This document shows positions 51,083 through 59,832 of a stretch of 64,000 nucleotides of DNA, one piece after another; within the stretch, counting starts at the first letter, position 1; each line of letters opens with the position of its first letter. The DNA lies in the NCBI RefSeq assembly GCF_016863015.1, contig NZ_BOOB01000014.1, forward strand, positions 1-64,000. Reading direction: 5' to 3'. The notes beneath the pieces were generated by a model. It ran no database searches. It was not told the origin of the DNA and was given only the letters and a program-made list of their open reading frames with translations. The DNA comes from Microbispora amethystogenes. Its GTDB lineage: Bacteria; Actinomycetota; Actinomycetes; Streptosporangiales; Streptosporangiaceae. Position numbers and translations under genes: made by a program.

Positions 51083-52180
51083 TCACTTCAGCGCGGCGGC
51101 GATCCTGGCCAGGATCTCCTCCAGGATCGGCGCCGACGTCGCGAAGTTGAGGCGGGCGAACGTGTCGCCGCCTCCGTAGTTGGGGCCCGGGTTGAGCCTG
51201 ACCCGGGCCTCCCGCTCGATGAAGGAGGCGGCGTCGGGGATGCCGAAGTCGAGCCACGCGAGATAGGTGGCCTCGGGCACGCGGTACCCCACCCCGGCCG
51301 GGAGTCGCTCGGCGATGAGCCGGCGGTTGCGGTCCAGGATCGCCAGCACCTCCTCCAGCCACGTGTGGCCGTGCCGCCACGCGGCCACCGTGGCCTCCAC
51401 GCCGAGGACGCTCGGCGCGCCGTAGATGTGCGCGGGCTGACGGCCGAGCGCGTCCCTGACGTCCCTGGCGCCCAGATGGGCCACCGAGCAGTGCAGCCCG
51501 CCCATGTTGAACGCCTTGCTGGCGGAGGTCAGCGTGACCGTCCGCTCGGGCAGGATCGTGGCGAACGGGACGTGCCGGGCCGGGGCGTACGTCAGGTCGG
51601 CGTGGATCTCGTCCGCGATCACCAGCGTGCCGTGCCGGTCGGCGTACGCGGCGAGCCCCTCCAGCTCCTCCCGGGTGAACGACCGGCCCGACGGGTTCTG
51701 CGGGTTCACCAGGAGGAGCACGCGTACGGGCTCGGCGGGGACCTCGAACCGGCCCTCGGCCGTCAGCGGCATCGGCACCAGGCGGCGGCCCATCCCGGTG
51801 AGGGTGACGAGGAAGGGGTCGTAGGCCGGGACGTGCAGCGCCACGGCGTCGCCGGGCTCGGTCATGAGGTGCAGCAGCACCTGGAGAGCCTGGTTGATGT
51901 CGGTGTAGGACCGCACGTGCGCGGGATCGGCCCGCCAGCCGTACCTCGCCTCCATCCGCTCGGCGAAGGCCTCCGCCAGCGGCCCGGCGGTCGGCTGGTC
52001 CAGCCACGCGGGGTAACCGAGATCCATGGCCGCACGTCGCGCGACGGCCTCACGGACCGCCTCGGGCACGGGAAAGTCCATGTCGGCGACCCAGGCGGGG
52101 ATGACACCGGGCGCGGCCAGGGCCCACTTGATCCCGTCACGGGCGCGGGCGGCCTCCAGGGAGAGCGAGTCGAGTTTCAC
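51083..52180 (-). CDS. MalY/PatB-family PLP enzyme (C-S lyase or aminotransferase)
   Basis: This 365-residue fold-type I PLP protein has the lysine that binds the cofactor in TSASKAFNMGGLHCS, the NPSGRSF segment and the ADEIHADL aspartate motif. The family includes cystathionine beta-lyases and aminotransferases, and the start motif KWALAAPGVIPAWVADMDFP is typical of MalY/PatB. GTG 52180 is placed nine bases after AGG; GTG 52187-52189 abuts it. It is convergent with the endoglucanase gene. Confidence 0.86.
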   Translation of the reverse strand: MKLDSLSLEAARARDGIKWALAAPGVIPAWVADMDFPVPEAVREAVARRAAMDLGYPAWLDQPTAGPLAEAFAERMEARYGWRADPAHVRSYTDINQALQVLLHLMTEPGDAVALHVPAYDPFLVTLTGMGRRLVPMPLTAEGRFEVPAEPVRVLLLVNPQNPSGRSFTREELEGLAAYADRHGTLVIADEIHADLTYAPARHVPFATILPERTVTLTSASKAFNMGGLHCSVAHLGARDVRDALGRQPAHIYGAPSVLGVEATVAAWRHGHTWLEEVLAILDRNRRLIAERLPAGVGYRVPEATYLAWLDFGIPDAASFIEREARVRLNPGPNYGGGDTFARLNFATSAPILEEILARIAAALK

Positions 52181-52279
52181 GGGACTCACCCTAATCGCCA
52201 GATATCGGTCATCCCGAGAGTAACCATGCCGGCGTCCCGCGGCGGGACGCCGGCACAGGGTCTACAGCTTGCACAGGGC

Positions 52280-52990
52280 CTACAGCTTGCGCAGGACGGC
52301 CGTGACCTTGCCGAGCACGGTGGCCTCGTCGCCGGGGATCGGCTCGTAGTTCGGGTTGTGCGGCACCAGCCACACGTGCCCGTCCTTGCGCTTGAACGTC
52401 TTCACGGTGGCCTCGCCGTCGATCATCGCCGCGACGATGTCGCCGTTGTCGGCGACCGGCTGCTGCCGCACCACGACCCAGTCGCCGTCGGCGATGGCGG
52501 CTTCGATCATCGAGTCGCCGGAGACCTGGAGCAGGAACAGCGTGCCCTCGCCGACAAGCTGCTTGGGCAGCGCGAACACGTCCTCGATGCTCTGCTCGGC
52601 GAGAATGGGGCCACCGGCGGCGATGCGGCCGACCAGCGGCACGTACGCCGCGGTGGGCCGGTTGAAGCCGCTCTCCTCCTCGGCGGCGTCCGGGTCGACC
52701 CACAGGACCGGCTCGCCGGGGAGCCTGACCTCCAGCGCCCGGGGGCGGTGCGGGTCCCGGCGGAGGTAGCCCTTACGCTGGAGCGCCGTGAGCTGGTGCG
52801 ACACGCTGGAGGTGCTGGTCAGCTGGACGGCCTCCCCGATCTCCCGCATGGACGGCGGATAGCCGCGCTGCTGGACCGAGTCGCGGATCACCTCGAGGAT
52901 CTTCCGCTGCCTGGGGGTGAGGCCAAGCGAGTCGCGCCGACGAACCGCGAGGTCGCCGACGCCATTCGCCTGCTCACTTCGGTCACTCAC
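52280..52990 (-). CDS. lexA: LexA repressor
   Basis: This 236-residue SOS repressor has an N-terminal winged helix ([31 protein letters not shown]) and a C-terminal self-cleaving protease. The cleavage site is in RIAAGGP, the serine in VSGDSMIEA and the lysine in EATVKTFKR. It blocks DNA-damage genes until RecA promotes its cleavage. GTG 52990 has GAGGTGG upstream. A candidate SOS box lies 69 bases upstream, implying autoregulation. The gene is divergent from nrdR-nrdJ. Confidence 0.95.
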   Translation of the reverse strand: MSDRSEQANGVGDLAVRRRDSLGLTPRQRKILEVIRDSVQQRGYPPSMREIGEAVQLTSTSSVSHQLTALQRKGYLRRDPHRPRALEVRLPGEPVLWVDPDAAEEESGFNRPTAAYVPLVGRIAAGGPILAEQSIEDVFALPKQLVGEGTLFLLQVSGDSMIEAAIADGDWVVVRQQPVADNGDIVAAMIDGEATVKTFKRKDGHVWLVPHNPNYEPIPGDEATVLGKVTAVLRKL

Positions 52991-53058
52991 GATGCCACCT
53001 CTCAATCCGTGTTCCTCATGTCGCACAGAGCGACCGTACCGCGATTCAAGATCACCGT

Positions 53059-53072
53059 CAAACAATTGTTCG
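53059..53072. promoter_or_regulatory. Candidate SOS box (LexA site)
   Basis: CAAACAATTGTTCG differs from the actinobacterial/Bacillus SOS consensus CGAACRNRYGTTYG mainly in the second base. With one flanking base on each side it forms a 16-base palindrome with a single mismatch (TCAAACAATTGTTCGA). Its position before lexA supports autoregulation. Confidence 0.65.
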
Positions 53073-53346
53073 ATATCCAGCGAAATCGCCGATCTCGCCG
53101 TTCTCCTCATCGTACGGGAGTTCGATCGATCCCGTGTTCGATTTACCCGATCTTCCTGGTGGGTCGTACGCCCAGTTCAGAAGCAATGGAGAAATCCGGG
53201 CGCGACAATGCCGTACGGCCTATTCCCCCGCGCCCGGGGCAGGGGATGCGCCTGGGGCGCGTGGGGCGACACGCGCGGCGAACAGGAACTTCCCCCGCCA
53301 CGGCCGGTTCGACTTGCGTTCAAGGACGGGCACTTCTACCGTTGGA

Positions 53347-53362
53347 CCCCAACATCTAGTAG
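53347..53362. promoter_or_regulatory. Candidate NrdR box 1
   Basis: CCCCAACATCTAGTAG shares the core CWACATCTAGT with NrdR boxes of other actinomycetes. It starts 32 bases before box 2, the usual three-turn spacing of NrdR box pairs. Individually it is the weaker copy. Confidence 0.5.
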
Positions 53363-53378
53363 TCACAGCGGTGTAAGT

Positions 53379-53394
53379 TCACTACACCTTGTGT
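53379..53394. promoter_or_regulatory. Candidate NrdR box 2
   Basis: TCACTACACCTTGTGT resembles the NrdR consensus ACACWATATATWGTGT. It lies 30 bases before the nrdR start. Paired with box 1 it implies dATP/ATP-dependent autoregulation of the nrdR-nrdJ operon. Confidence 0.6.
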
Positions 53395-53423
53395 TCGGGA
53401 TGTGCGTTCAGGGAGGCGATGAA

Positions 53424-53882
53424 GTGCACTGTCCGTTCTGTCGCCACCCGGACACACGGGTCGTGGACAGCCGCGCAGCCGAAGACGGGGCGGCCATCCG
53501 CCGCCGCCGCACCTGCCCCGAATGCGGGCGCAGGTTCACCACTCAGGAGACCGTGCTGCTCATGGTGAGCAAACGCAGCGGGGTCACCGAGCCGTTCTCC
53601 CGGGAGAAGGTCGTCGCGGGCGTACGGCGGGCCTGTCAGGGGCGCCCGGTCGGCGAGGACTCCCTCGCCCAGCTCGGGCAGCGCGTGGAGGAGACCATCC
53701 GGGCCACCGGCGCCGCGGAGATCGCCTCGCACGAGGTGGGGCTGGCCATCCTGGGCCCGCTCCGCGACCTGGACGAGGTGGCGTACCTGCGGTTCGCGTC
53801 GGTCTACCGGAGCTTCGAGACGCTGGCGGACTTCGAAGCCGAGATCGAGCGGCTCAGGGCGGCCCACGGCGGCGGGGAGTAG
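53424..53882 (+). CDS. nrdR: Transcriptional repressor NrdR
   Basis: This 152-residue repressor of ribonucleotide reductase genes has an N-terminal zinc ribbon (CPFCRHPD and CPECGRRF). An ATP-cone domain follows ([20 protein letters not shown], ending in [13 protein letters not shown]), through which it senses ATP and dATP. GTG 53424 has GGGAGG seven bases upstream, and the longer open frame upstream is unrelated. It directly precedes nrdJ, its expected target. Confidence 0.95.
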   Translation: MHCPFCRHPDTRVVDSRAAEDGAAIRRRRTCPECGRRFTTQETVLLMVSKRSGVTEPFSREKVVAGVRRACQGRPVGEDSLAQLGQRVEETIRATGAAEIASHEVGLAILGPLRDLDEVAYLRFASVYRSFETLADFEAEIERLRAAHGGGE

Positions 53883-53991
53883 CCGCCGGGCCGGCGGGCG
53901 GGGCGAGGAGCGAGCCGTGCGGCGCGACGATGAGGGTGTAACGAGCGTGGTCGGAAAGAGGGGCTCCATCGGGCCCCGGGAGGGGGAAGTC

Positions 53992-56859
53992 ATGACGGAG
54001 ACCGTGAGCGGCACAGAGGCGGGTGTGGGAGGCCGGGGCGCGAGGCGTCCGCGCAAGGGCCTGAAGATGAAGCGCATCTTCACCACCCCGGGCGTCCACC
54101 CGTACGACGAGGTCCGCTGGGAGCGGCGCGACGTCGTGATGACCAACTGGCGCGACGGCTCGGTCAACTTCGAGCAGCACGGCGTGGAGTTCCCCGCCTT
54201 CTGGTCGGTCAACGCGGCCAACATCGTGACCACCAAGTACTTCCGGGGCGCGGTGGGCACCCCCCAGCGCGAGTCGAGCCTACGGCAGCTCGTCGACCGG
54301 GTGGTGGGCGTCTACACCAGGACCGGCGTCGAGAACGGCTACTTCGCCTCCGAGGAGGACGCGGAGATCTTCGACCACGAGCTCAAGCACGCGCTGATCC
54401 ACCAGACCTTCAGCTTCAACTCCCCGGTCTGGTTCAACGTCGGCACCCGCTCCCCCCAGCAGGTCAGCGCGTGTTTCATCCTCGCCGTGGACGACACGAT
54501 GGAGTCGATCCTCGACTGGTACAAGGAAGAGGGTGTGATCTTCAAGGGCGGCTCGGGCTCGGGGGTCAACCTCTCCCGGATCCGCTCGTCCAAGGAGCTG
54601 CTGTCCAGCGGCGGCACGGCGAGCGGCCCGGTCTCGTTCATGCGCGGCGCCGACGCCTCCGCCGGGACCATCAAGTCGGGCGGCGCCACCCGCAGGGCGG
54701 CGAAGATGGTCGTCCTCGACGTGGACCACCCCGACATCGAGGAGTTCATCGAGACCAAGGCGCGCGAGGAGGACAAGGTCCGCGCGCTGCGCGACGCCGG
54801 GTTCGACATGGACCTCGGCGGCAAGGACATCGTGTCCGTCCAGTACCAGAACGCCAACAACTCGGTCCGTGTCTCGGACGAGTTCATGCGCGCCGTGGAG
54901 GCCGGATCGAACTTCGGCCTGCGGGCCCGCCTGACGGGCGAGGTCATCGAGGAGGTGGAGTCCCGGTCGCTGTTCCGCAAGATGGCGCAGGCCGCCTGGG
55001 AGTGTGCCGACCCCGGCGTGCAGTACGACGACACCATCAACGACTGGCACACCTGCCCGGAGACCGGGCGCATCACGGCGAGCAACCCCTGCTCGGAGTA
55101 CGTCCACCTGGACAACTCCTCCTGCAACCTCGCCTCGATCAACCTGCTGAAGTTCCTGCGCGACGACGACAGCTTCGACGTCGCGACCTTCGTGAAGATC
55201 ACCGAGCTGATCATCACGGCGATGGACATCTCCATCACCTTCGCCGACTTCCCGACGCAGAAGATCGCCGAGACCACCCGGGCGTACCGGCAGCTCGGCA
55301 TCGGCTACGCCAACCTGGGCGCGCTGCTGATGGCGACCGGCCACGCGTACGACTCCGACGGCGGCCGGGCGATCGCCGCGGGCATCACCTCGCTGATGAC
55401 CGCCGTGTCCTACCGCCGCTCGGCCGAGCTCGCCGGAATCGTCGGCCCGTACGACGGCTACCAGCGCAACGCTGAGCCGCACAAGCGGGTCATGCGCAAG
55501 CACGCCGCGGCCAACGACGACCTGCGCACGCTCGACGACATGGACAAGGCCCTGCACGCCGAGGCCACCCGGCAGTGGCAGGAGTGCCTCCGCACCGGGG
55601 AGAAGAACGGCTACCGGAACGCGCAGGCCTCGCTGCTGGCGCCCACGGGAACCATCGGGCTGATGATGGACTGCGACACCACCGGCATCGAGCCCGACCT
55701 GGCGCTGGTGAAGTTCAAGAAGCTCGTCGGCGGCGGCTCGATGCAGATCGTCAACCAGACGATCCCGCGGGCGCTGCGCCAGCTTGGCTACCTGGAGGAG
55801 CAGGTCGAGGCGATCGTCGAATACATCGCCGAGCACGGTCACGTTGTGGACGCCCCCGGCCTGCGGCCGGAGCACTACGAGGTGTTCGACTGCGCGATGG
55901 GGGAGCGGGCCATCGCCCCGATGGGCCACGTCCGGATGATGGCGGCGGTCCAGCCGTTCCTGTCCGGCGCGATCTCCAAGACCGTGAACCTGCCCGAGTC
56001 GGCCACGGTGGACGACATCGAGCAGGTCTACCTGGAGGGCTGGCGGCTCGGTCTCAAGGCGCTGGCCGTCTACCGCGACAACTGCAAGGTCGGCCAGCCG
56101 CTGTCGATCGCGAAGAAGACCTCCGAGGAGGCGCCCGCCGCGGAGACCGCCGAGAAGGAGCCGGTCGTCCAGGTCGTGGAGGTCGCGCGCCCGACCCGGC
56201 GGCGGATGCCGAACCAGCGGCCCAGCACCACCACCCGCTTCACGGTGGGCGGGGCCAAGGGCTACATGACCGCCTCGTCCTACCCCGACGACGGCGTGGG
56301 CGAGGTTTTCCTCAAGATGTCCAAGCAGGGCAGCACGCTCGCGGGCGTGATGGACGCCTTCTCGGTGGCGATCTCGATCGGCCTCCAGTACGGCGTGCCG
56401 CTGGACACGTACGTGCAGAAGTTCGTCAACATGCGGTTCGAGCCCGCCGGGATGACCGACGACCCGGACGTCCGGATGGCGCAGTCCGTGATGGACTACA
56501 TCTTCCGGCGGCTCGCGCTCGACTACCTGCCGTACGAGGACAGGGCGGCCCTCGGCATCTTCTCCGCCTCGGAGCGGGCCGCGCAGCAACGTGGCGAGGA
56601 CCCGGGCGCGATCCAGGACGTCGACACCGCCGCGCTGGCGCAGTCGGCGCCCATCGAGGCCAAGCGCGCCGACGCGCCGGTCGAGGGGGTGGCGCAGCCG
56701 GTGGCGGCGCCCGAGCCGCGCCGGTCCGGGGCCTCGCTGGAGAGCCACCAGGGCCGTACGGCGGACGCGCCGCTGTGCCTGACCTGCGGCACGAAGATGC
56801 GCCCGGCCGGAAGCTGCTACGTCTGCGAGGGCTGCGGCAGCACCAGCGGCTGCAGCTGA
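53992..56859 (+). CDS. nrdJ: Vitamin B12-dependent (class II) ribonucleotide reductase
   Basis: This 955-residue NrdJ reduces ribonucleotides to deoxyribonucleotides with adenosylcobalamin. The catalytic barrel includes NPCSEYVHLDNSSCNLASIN with active-site cysteine and asparagine, CDTTGIEPDLALVKFKKLV, and ACFILAVDDTMESILDW. The C-terminus carries a CxxC pair and a Gly/Cys-rich tail ending CGSTSGCS for re-reduction by thioredoxin. ATG 53992 has GGGAGGGGG upstream. A terminator hairpin follows the stop. No cobalamin riboswitch was recognised upstream. Confidence 0.95.
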   Translation: MTETVSGTEAGVGGRGARRPRKGLKMKRIFTTPGVHPYDEVRWERRDVVMTNWRDGSVNFEQHGVEFPAFWSVNAANIVTTKYFRGAVGTPQRESSLRQLVDRVVGVYTRTGVENGYFASEEDAEIFDHELKHALIHQTFSFNSPVWFNVGTRSPQQVSACFILAVDDTMESILDWYKEEGVIFKGGSGSGVNLSRIRSSKELLSSGGTASGPVSFMRGADASAGTIKSGGATRRAAKMVVLDVDHPDIEEFIETKAREEDKVRALRDAGFDMDLGGKDIVSVQYQNANNSVRVSDEFMRAVEAGSNFGLRARLTGEVIEEVESRSLFRKMAQAAWECADPGVQYDDTINDWHTCPETGRITASNPCSEYVHLDNSSCNLASINLLKFLRDDDSFDVATFVKITELIITAMDISITFADFPTQKIAETTRAYRQLGIGYANLGALLMATGHAYDSDGGRAIAAGITSLMTAVSYRRSAELAGIVGPYDGYQRNAEPHKRVMRKHAAANDDLRTLDDMDKALHAEATRQWQECLRTGEKNGYRNAQASLLAPTGTIGLMMDCDTTGIEPDLALVKFKKLVGGGSMQIVNQTIPRALRQLGYLEEQVEAIVEYIAEHGHVVDAPGLRPEHYEVFDCAMGERAIAPMGHVRMMAAVQPFLSGAISKTVNLPESATVDDIEQVYLEGWRLGLKALAVYRDNCKVGQPLSIAKKTSEEAPAAETAEKEPVVQVVEVARPTRRRMPNQRPSTTTRFTVGGAKGYMTASSYPDDGVGEVFLKMSKQGSTLAGVMDAFSVAISIGLQYGVPLDTYVQKFVNMRFEPAGMTDDPDVRMAQSVMDYIFRRLALDYLPYEDRAALGIFSASERAAQQRGEDPGAIQDVDTAALAQSAPIEAKRADAPVEGVAQPVAAPEPRRSGASLESHQGRTADAPLCLTCGTKMRPAGSCYVCEGCGSTSGCS

Positions 56860-56881
56860 CCTCGGGTCACACCCCGTGAGC

Positions 56882-56915
56882 GAAGGGGGCCGGCGGGCTC
56901 GCCGCGGTCCCCTTC
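56882..56915 (+). terminator. Terminator hairpin after nrdJ
   Basis: GAAGGGGGCCG (56882-56892) pairs with CGGTCCCCTTC (56905-56915), one G-T mismatch, around a 12-base loop. It begins 22 bases after the nrdJ stop. Confidence 0.7.
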
Positions 56916-56946
56916 CTCGCGTGAGATGACCGCAAGGGCTGGTGCT

Positions 56947-56957
56947 CGAAAGTTTCG
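56947..56957. promoter_or_regulatory. CGAAA box 1 (CGAAAGTTTCG)
   Basis: CGAAAGTTTCG is a perfect inverted repeat about one base, extended to 13 bases with the flanking T and A. The same motif is known upstream of Streptomyces xylanase genes, where a LacI-type regulator and xylan induction are implicated. It is 377 bases before the GH30 start. Confidence 0.6.
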
Positions 56958-57138
56958 ATCACGATGCGATAATTTCCGCTCCGGGCTGTGAACGGATCAT
57001 CGGTGCCCGTCGAGTGTCGTGCGTGCGTCGTTCAGTACCGTACGGCCGGGAGGAGCGCCCCCCACAGCCCCGCCCATATGGCGTTGAACAGGGGAGACGG
57101 GCCCGAATCGCGGGTGCTCCTCTCCTGGCGCGATGAAC

Positions 57139-57149
57139 CGAAATTTTCG
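57139..57149. promoter_or_regulatory. CGAAA box 2 (CGAAATTTTCG)
   Basis: This second CGAAANTTTCG copy ends 17 bases before the candidate -35 element of the GH30 gene. That is well placed for a regulator that controls the promoter. With flanking C and G the symmetry extends to 13 bases. Confidence 0.65.
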
Positions 57150-57166
57150 GGAAATCTCCTGACATA

Positions 57167-57195
57167 TTGAGTCAAATCTTTCGGCGTGTTATCTC
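57167..57195 (+). promoter_or_regulatory. Candidate promoter of the GH30 gene
   Basis: TTGAGT (57167-57172) and TATCTC (57190-57195) are 17 bases apart. The predicted start site would give a leader of about 130 bases. Confidence 0.5.
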
Positions 57196-57333
57196 TGTAG
57201 GTGTTCCGATCCGGTGTCGCCCTCGGCCTGAGCCTCCCACCGACTGCTCCACGCCGCGCCGCGGCCACGCGACGCCGGCCCTGTCCCGAGGTGCCTTCGC
57301 GGGCGCGCAAACCCCCTCGACACCGGAGTAGCC

Positions 57334-58683
57334 ATGCGTAAACACGCCCTCGCGGCCGCACTGCTCGTCGCTCCACTGATCGGGCAGGCACAGCCGGCGG
57401 CCGCGTCGACGGTCACCATCGACATCGACAACAGCGTGAAATACCAGAAGATCGACGGGTTCGGCGTCTCCACCGCGTTCCGGCGGAACGAGCTGATCAA
57501 GGCCCTGCCGGAGGACAAGCAGCAGGAGATCCTCGATCTGTGGTTCAGCCGTGAGAAGGGCGCCGGGCTCAGCATTCTCCGGCTCGGCATCGGAGCGAGG
57601 CCGGCGGGCAGCCCGTACGACCAGATGGTCTCGATCCAGCCGGACGACCCGGGCGGCCCGACGGCGCCACCCAGGTACGTCTGGGACGGCGACGACAACA
57701 GCCAGGTCTGGATGGCCAGGGCCGCCCAGAGGTACGGGGTGAACCGCTTCTTCGCCGACGCGTGGAGCGCGCCCGGCTACATGAAGGACAACGGCGACGC
57801 GAGGAACGGCGGCACGCTGCTGCCGGAGTGGCAGCGGGCGTACGCGAACTATCTCGTGCAGTACACGAAGTTCTACGCGCGGGAAGGCATCAGGATCACC
57901 GACCTGGGCTTCACGAACGAGCCCGACTGGACGGCCGGCTACGAGTCCATGCGTTTCACCCCCGAGGAGGCCGCCCGGTTCGTGAAGGTGCTCGGCCCGG
58001 TCGCCAGGGCCGCGGGCGTGAACATGGTGTGCTGCGACTCGTTCGGCTGGGACCAGGCCAAGACGTACACGCAGGCGATCGAGGCCGACCCCGAGGCCGC
58101 CCGCTGGGTGAGGGTGCACAGCGGCCACTCCTACGCCAGCTCCCCGACCTCCCCACTGCCGACGGACCGCAACACGTGGATGTCGGAGTGGGGCCCCGGC
58201 GGCAGCACGTGGGACGAGAAGTGGGACGACGGCAGTGGCCAGGACGGCATGACGGTCGCGCAGGCCGTCAACGACGCGCTGACGCTCGGCGACGTCTCCG
58301 GTTACATCTACTGGCTGGGGGCTTCGAGCGGGGCCACCAGGGCGTTCATCCGCATCGACACCACGACGAAGACCTACCAGGTGTCGAAGCGGCTGTGGGC
58401 GATGGCCGCCTACAGCAGGTTCATCAGGCCCGGCGCGGTGCGGCTCGGGGCGACGGCCTCCGACCCCGGCCTGAAGGTCTCCGCGTTCCGCAACGCCGAC
58501 GGTTCCCGCGTCGTCGAGATCCTCAACACGGGTACGGAGCCCGTCACCTGGGACAAGATCAAGGGCCACGGCCGGGCCAGGGCCTATCTGACCGACGAGA
58601 ACAACGCGGTGGCCCCCATCCCCCTGCGGGACAAGGGCGTGACGATCGCGCCGCGCGCCCTGACGACGATCGTCCTCGGCTGA
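57334..58683 (+). CDS. Secreted glycoside hydrolase family 30, probable xylanase
   Basis: This 449-residue protein has a signal peptide of about 24 residues ending QPAAA, a GH30 barrel and a C-terminal beta-sandwich. The acid/base glutamate is in LGFTNEPDW and the nucleophile in WMSEWGPGG. The segment YVWDGDDNSQVW and FFADAWSAPGYMKDNGD recalls fungal-type GH30_7 xylanases more than the bacterial GH30_8 type; this is from memory. The upstream CGAAA boxes also point to xylan. A beta-1,6-galactanase or glucosylceramidase activity is not excluded. ATG 57334 has GGAG upstream. Confidence 0.86.
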   Translation: MRKHALAAALLVAPLIGQAQPAAASTVTIDIDNSVKYQKIDGFGVSTAFRRNELIKALPEDKQQEILDLWFSREKGAGLSILRLGIGARPAGSPYDQMVSIQPDDPGGPTAPPRYVWDGDDNSQVWMARAAQRYGVNRFFADAWSAPGYMKDNGDARNGGTLLPEWQRAYANYLVQYTKFYAREGIRITDLGFTNEPDWTAGYESMRFTPEEAARFVKVLGPVARAAGVNMVCCDSFGWDQAKTYTQAIEADPEAARWVRVHSGHSYASSPTSPLPTDRNTWMSEWGPGGSTWDEKWDDGSGQDGMTVAQAVNDALTLGDVSGYIYWLGASSGATRAFIRIDTTTKTYQVSKRLWAMAAYSRFIRPGAVRLGATASDPGLKVSAFRNADGSRVVEILNTGTEPVTWDKIKGHGRARAYLTDENNAVAPIPLRDKGVTIAPRALTTIVLG

Positions 58684-58755
58684 GCCGCCCCGTGTCGGTG
58701 CGGCTCGCCTCCGCCAGCCGGGAATGACATCGGTGGTTCCCGTGTTGCCGCAGCC

Positions 58756-59382
58756 ATGGTCATCGGATTCATCGGCAGCGGCAAGATCGGCGGCACCCTG
58801 GCGAAGCTGGCGGTCGACGCCGGCCACTCAGTGGTGCTGAGCAACTCCCGCGGGCCCCAGACGCTCTCCGAACTCGTGGCCCGGCTGGGCCCGGCCGCGC
58901 GTGCCGCCACCCCGGCCGAGGCCGCGGAGGCGGGCGACATCGTCGTCGTCACGATTCCCTTCGGGCGCTACCGGGAGGTCCCGGCCGAGCCGCTGCAGGG
59001 CAAGACGGTGATCGACACGAACAACTACTACTTCGAGCGGGACGGCCGATTCCCCGAGATCGACGCGGACGAGACCAGCGACAGCGAGGTGCTCGCCGCG
59101 CACCTGCCGGAGGCCCGCGTCGTGAAGGCCTTCAACTCCATCAGCCACGTCCACCTGGCCGAGCAGGGCCTGCCCGCGGGCGCGGAGAACCGGCGGGCGC
59201 TGCCCATCGCGGGCGACGACGCCGAGGCGAAGAAGCAGGTCGCCGAGCTGATCGACTCCTTCGGTTTCGACGTGGTCGACGCCGGCCCGCTCGCGGAGGG
59301 ACGCCGCTTCCAGCGGGACAGGCCCGCGTACGGCCCGCGTCTCACCGTCGCGGAGCTGCGCGCCGCGCTCGCCGAGGCCTGA
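58756..59382 (+). CDS. NADPH:F420 reductase-like NAD(P)-binding protein
   Basis: This 208-residue Rossmann-fold protein starts IGFIGSGKIGGTLAKLA and has the SNSRGPQTL second strand, typical of the F420-dependent NADP oxidoreductase (Fno) group. The conserved VVKAFNSISHVHL and PIAGDD segments follow. Such proteins transfer hydride between NADPH and F420, or are related reductases. Whether F420 is used is not shown by the sequence. It stands alone between the GH30 and YbjN genes. Confidence 0.78.
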   Translation: MVIGFIGSGKIGGTLAKLAVDAGHSVVLSNSRGPQTLSELVARLGPAARAATPAEAAEAGDIVVVTIPFGRYREVPAEPLQGKTVIDTNNYYFERDGRFPEIDADETSDSEVLAAHLPEARVVKAFNSISHVHLAEQGLPAGAENRRALPIAGDDAEAKKQVAELIDSFGFDVVDAGPLAEGRRFQRDRPAYGPRLTVAELRAALAEA

Positions 59383-59397
59383 GCGCCGGTCAGCCGG

Positions 59398-59832
59398 TCA
59401 GCCGGTTTCGAAGGCGATCCGGCCGGTGAGCCAGCGGTAGAACTTGATCGAGAACCTGACCCAGTGGGCGATCACCGTGCTCAGGTGCTCCCTGGTCACC
59501 CCGGCGCCGATGTAGAGCTGGGAGTCTCCGACCAGCCGGAGGGCGCCGTTGTCCTGGGTGAAGGTGTAGACCTTCGGCCACATGGTGTCGGCGTTCCACT
59601 CGTTGAGCGCCGTGAGCAGCATCGGCTTGTCGTCCACCGAGTACGGCCTGTCGTAGAAGGTGCGGACCGTGAACAGGTCTCCCTCCTTGCCGAACAGGAA
59701 GAAGATGGTGAGGTGGGCGGTGGAGATCGCCAGGTCGCCCTCTGTGTCTATCGTGTGCTCGATGTCCAGCTCGTCCAGGATCTCTTCGACGAGTTCCCGG
59801 TCCGGCTGGACGACCGCTGGGGAAGGCGTCAC
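59398..59832 (-). CDS. YbjN domain-containing protein
   Basis: This protein of about 144 residues has the YbjN/type III secretion chaperone-like fold: an N-terminal helix (ELVEEILDELDIEH), strands LTIFFLFGKEGDLFTVRTF, and helix LLTALNEWNADTMWPKVYTF, ending in IAHWVRFSIKFYRWLTG. The family has been linked to stress tolerance and regulation, with no defined activity. GTG 59832 is used as start because of the preceding AGGATGGGA; ATG 59841 and 59865 are alternatives. It is convergent with the F420 reductase-like gene. Confidence 0.78.
   Translation of the reverse strand: MTPSPAVVQPDRELVEEILDELDIEHTIDTEGDLAISTAHLTIFFLFGKEGDLFTVRTFYDRPYSVDDKPMLLTALNEWNADTMWPKVYTFTQDNGALRLVGDSQLYIGAGVTREHLSTVIAHWVRFSIKFYRWLTGRIAFETG

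Larger units (their letters stand above)
52991..53423. other. Intergenic control region between lexA and nrdR
   Basis: These 433 bases carry no supported gene. They hold a candidate SOS box (53059-53072), two direct GTTCGAT elements sixteen bases apart (53120 and 53136), and two NrdR-type boxes near the nrdR start. The first half is less GC-rich than the surrounding coding regions. Confidence 0.65.
56860..57333. other. Intergenic region with terminator, two CGAAA boxes and a promoter
   Basis: These 474 bases separate nrdJ from the GH30 gene. They contain the nrdJ terminator, two CGAAANTTTCG palindromes and a candidate promoter for the GH30 gene, ending in a leader of about 135 bases. Parts around 56945-56990 and 57130-57200 are markedly richer in A+T. 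Short open frames here lack ribosome binding sites and are not supported. Confidence 0.65.

Noticed and set aside
53883-53991. Cobalamin riboswitch before nrdJ
   Set aside because: The gap to nrdR is about 110 bases and no B12-box was seen. The gene is cobalamin-dependent, but control appears to be via NrdR.
56959-57165. Short open frames in the nrdJ-GH30 gap
   Set aside because: They lack ribosome binding sites and show no recognisable domain. The region is better explained by the CGAAA boxes and promoter.
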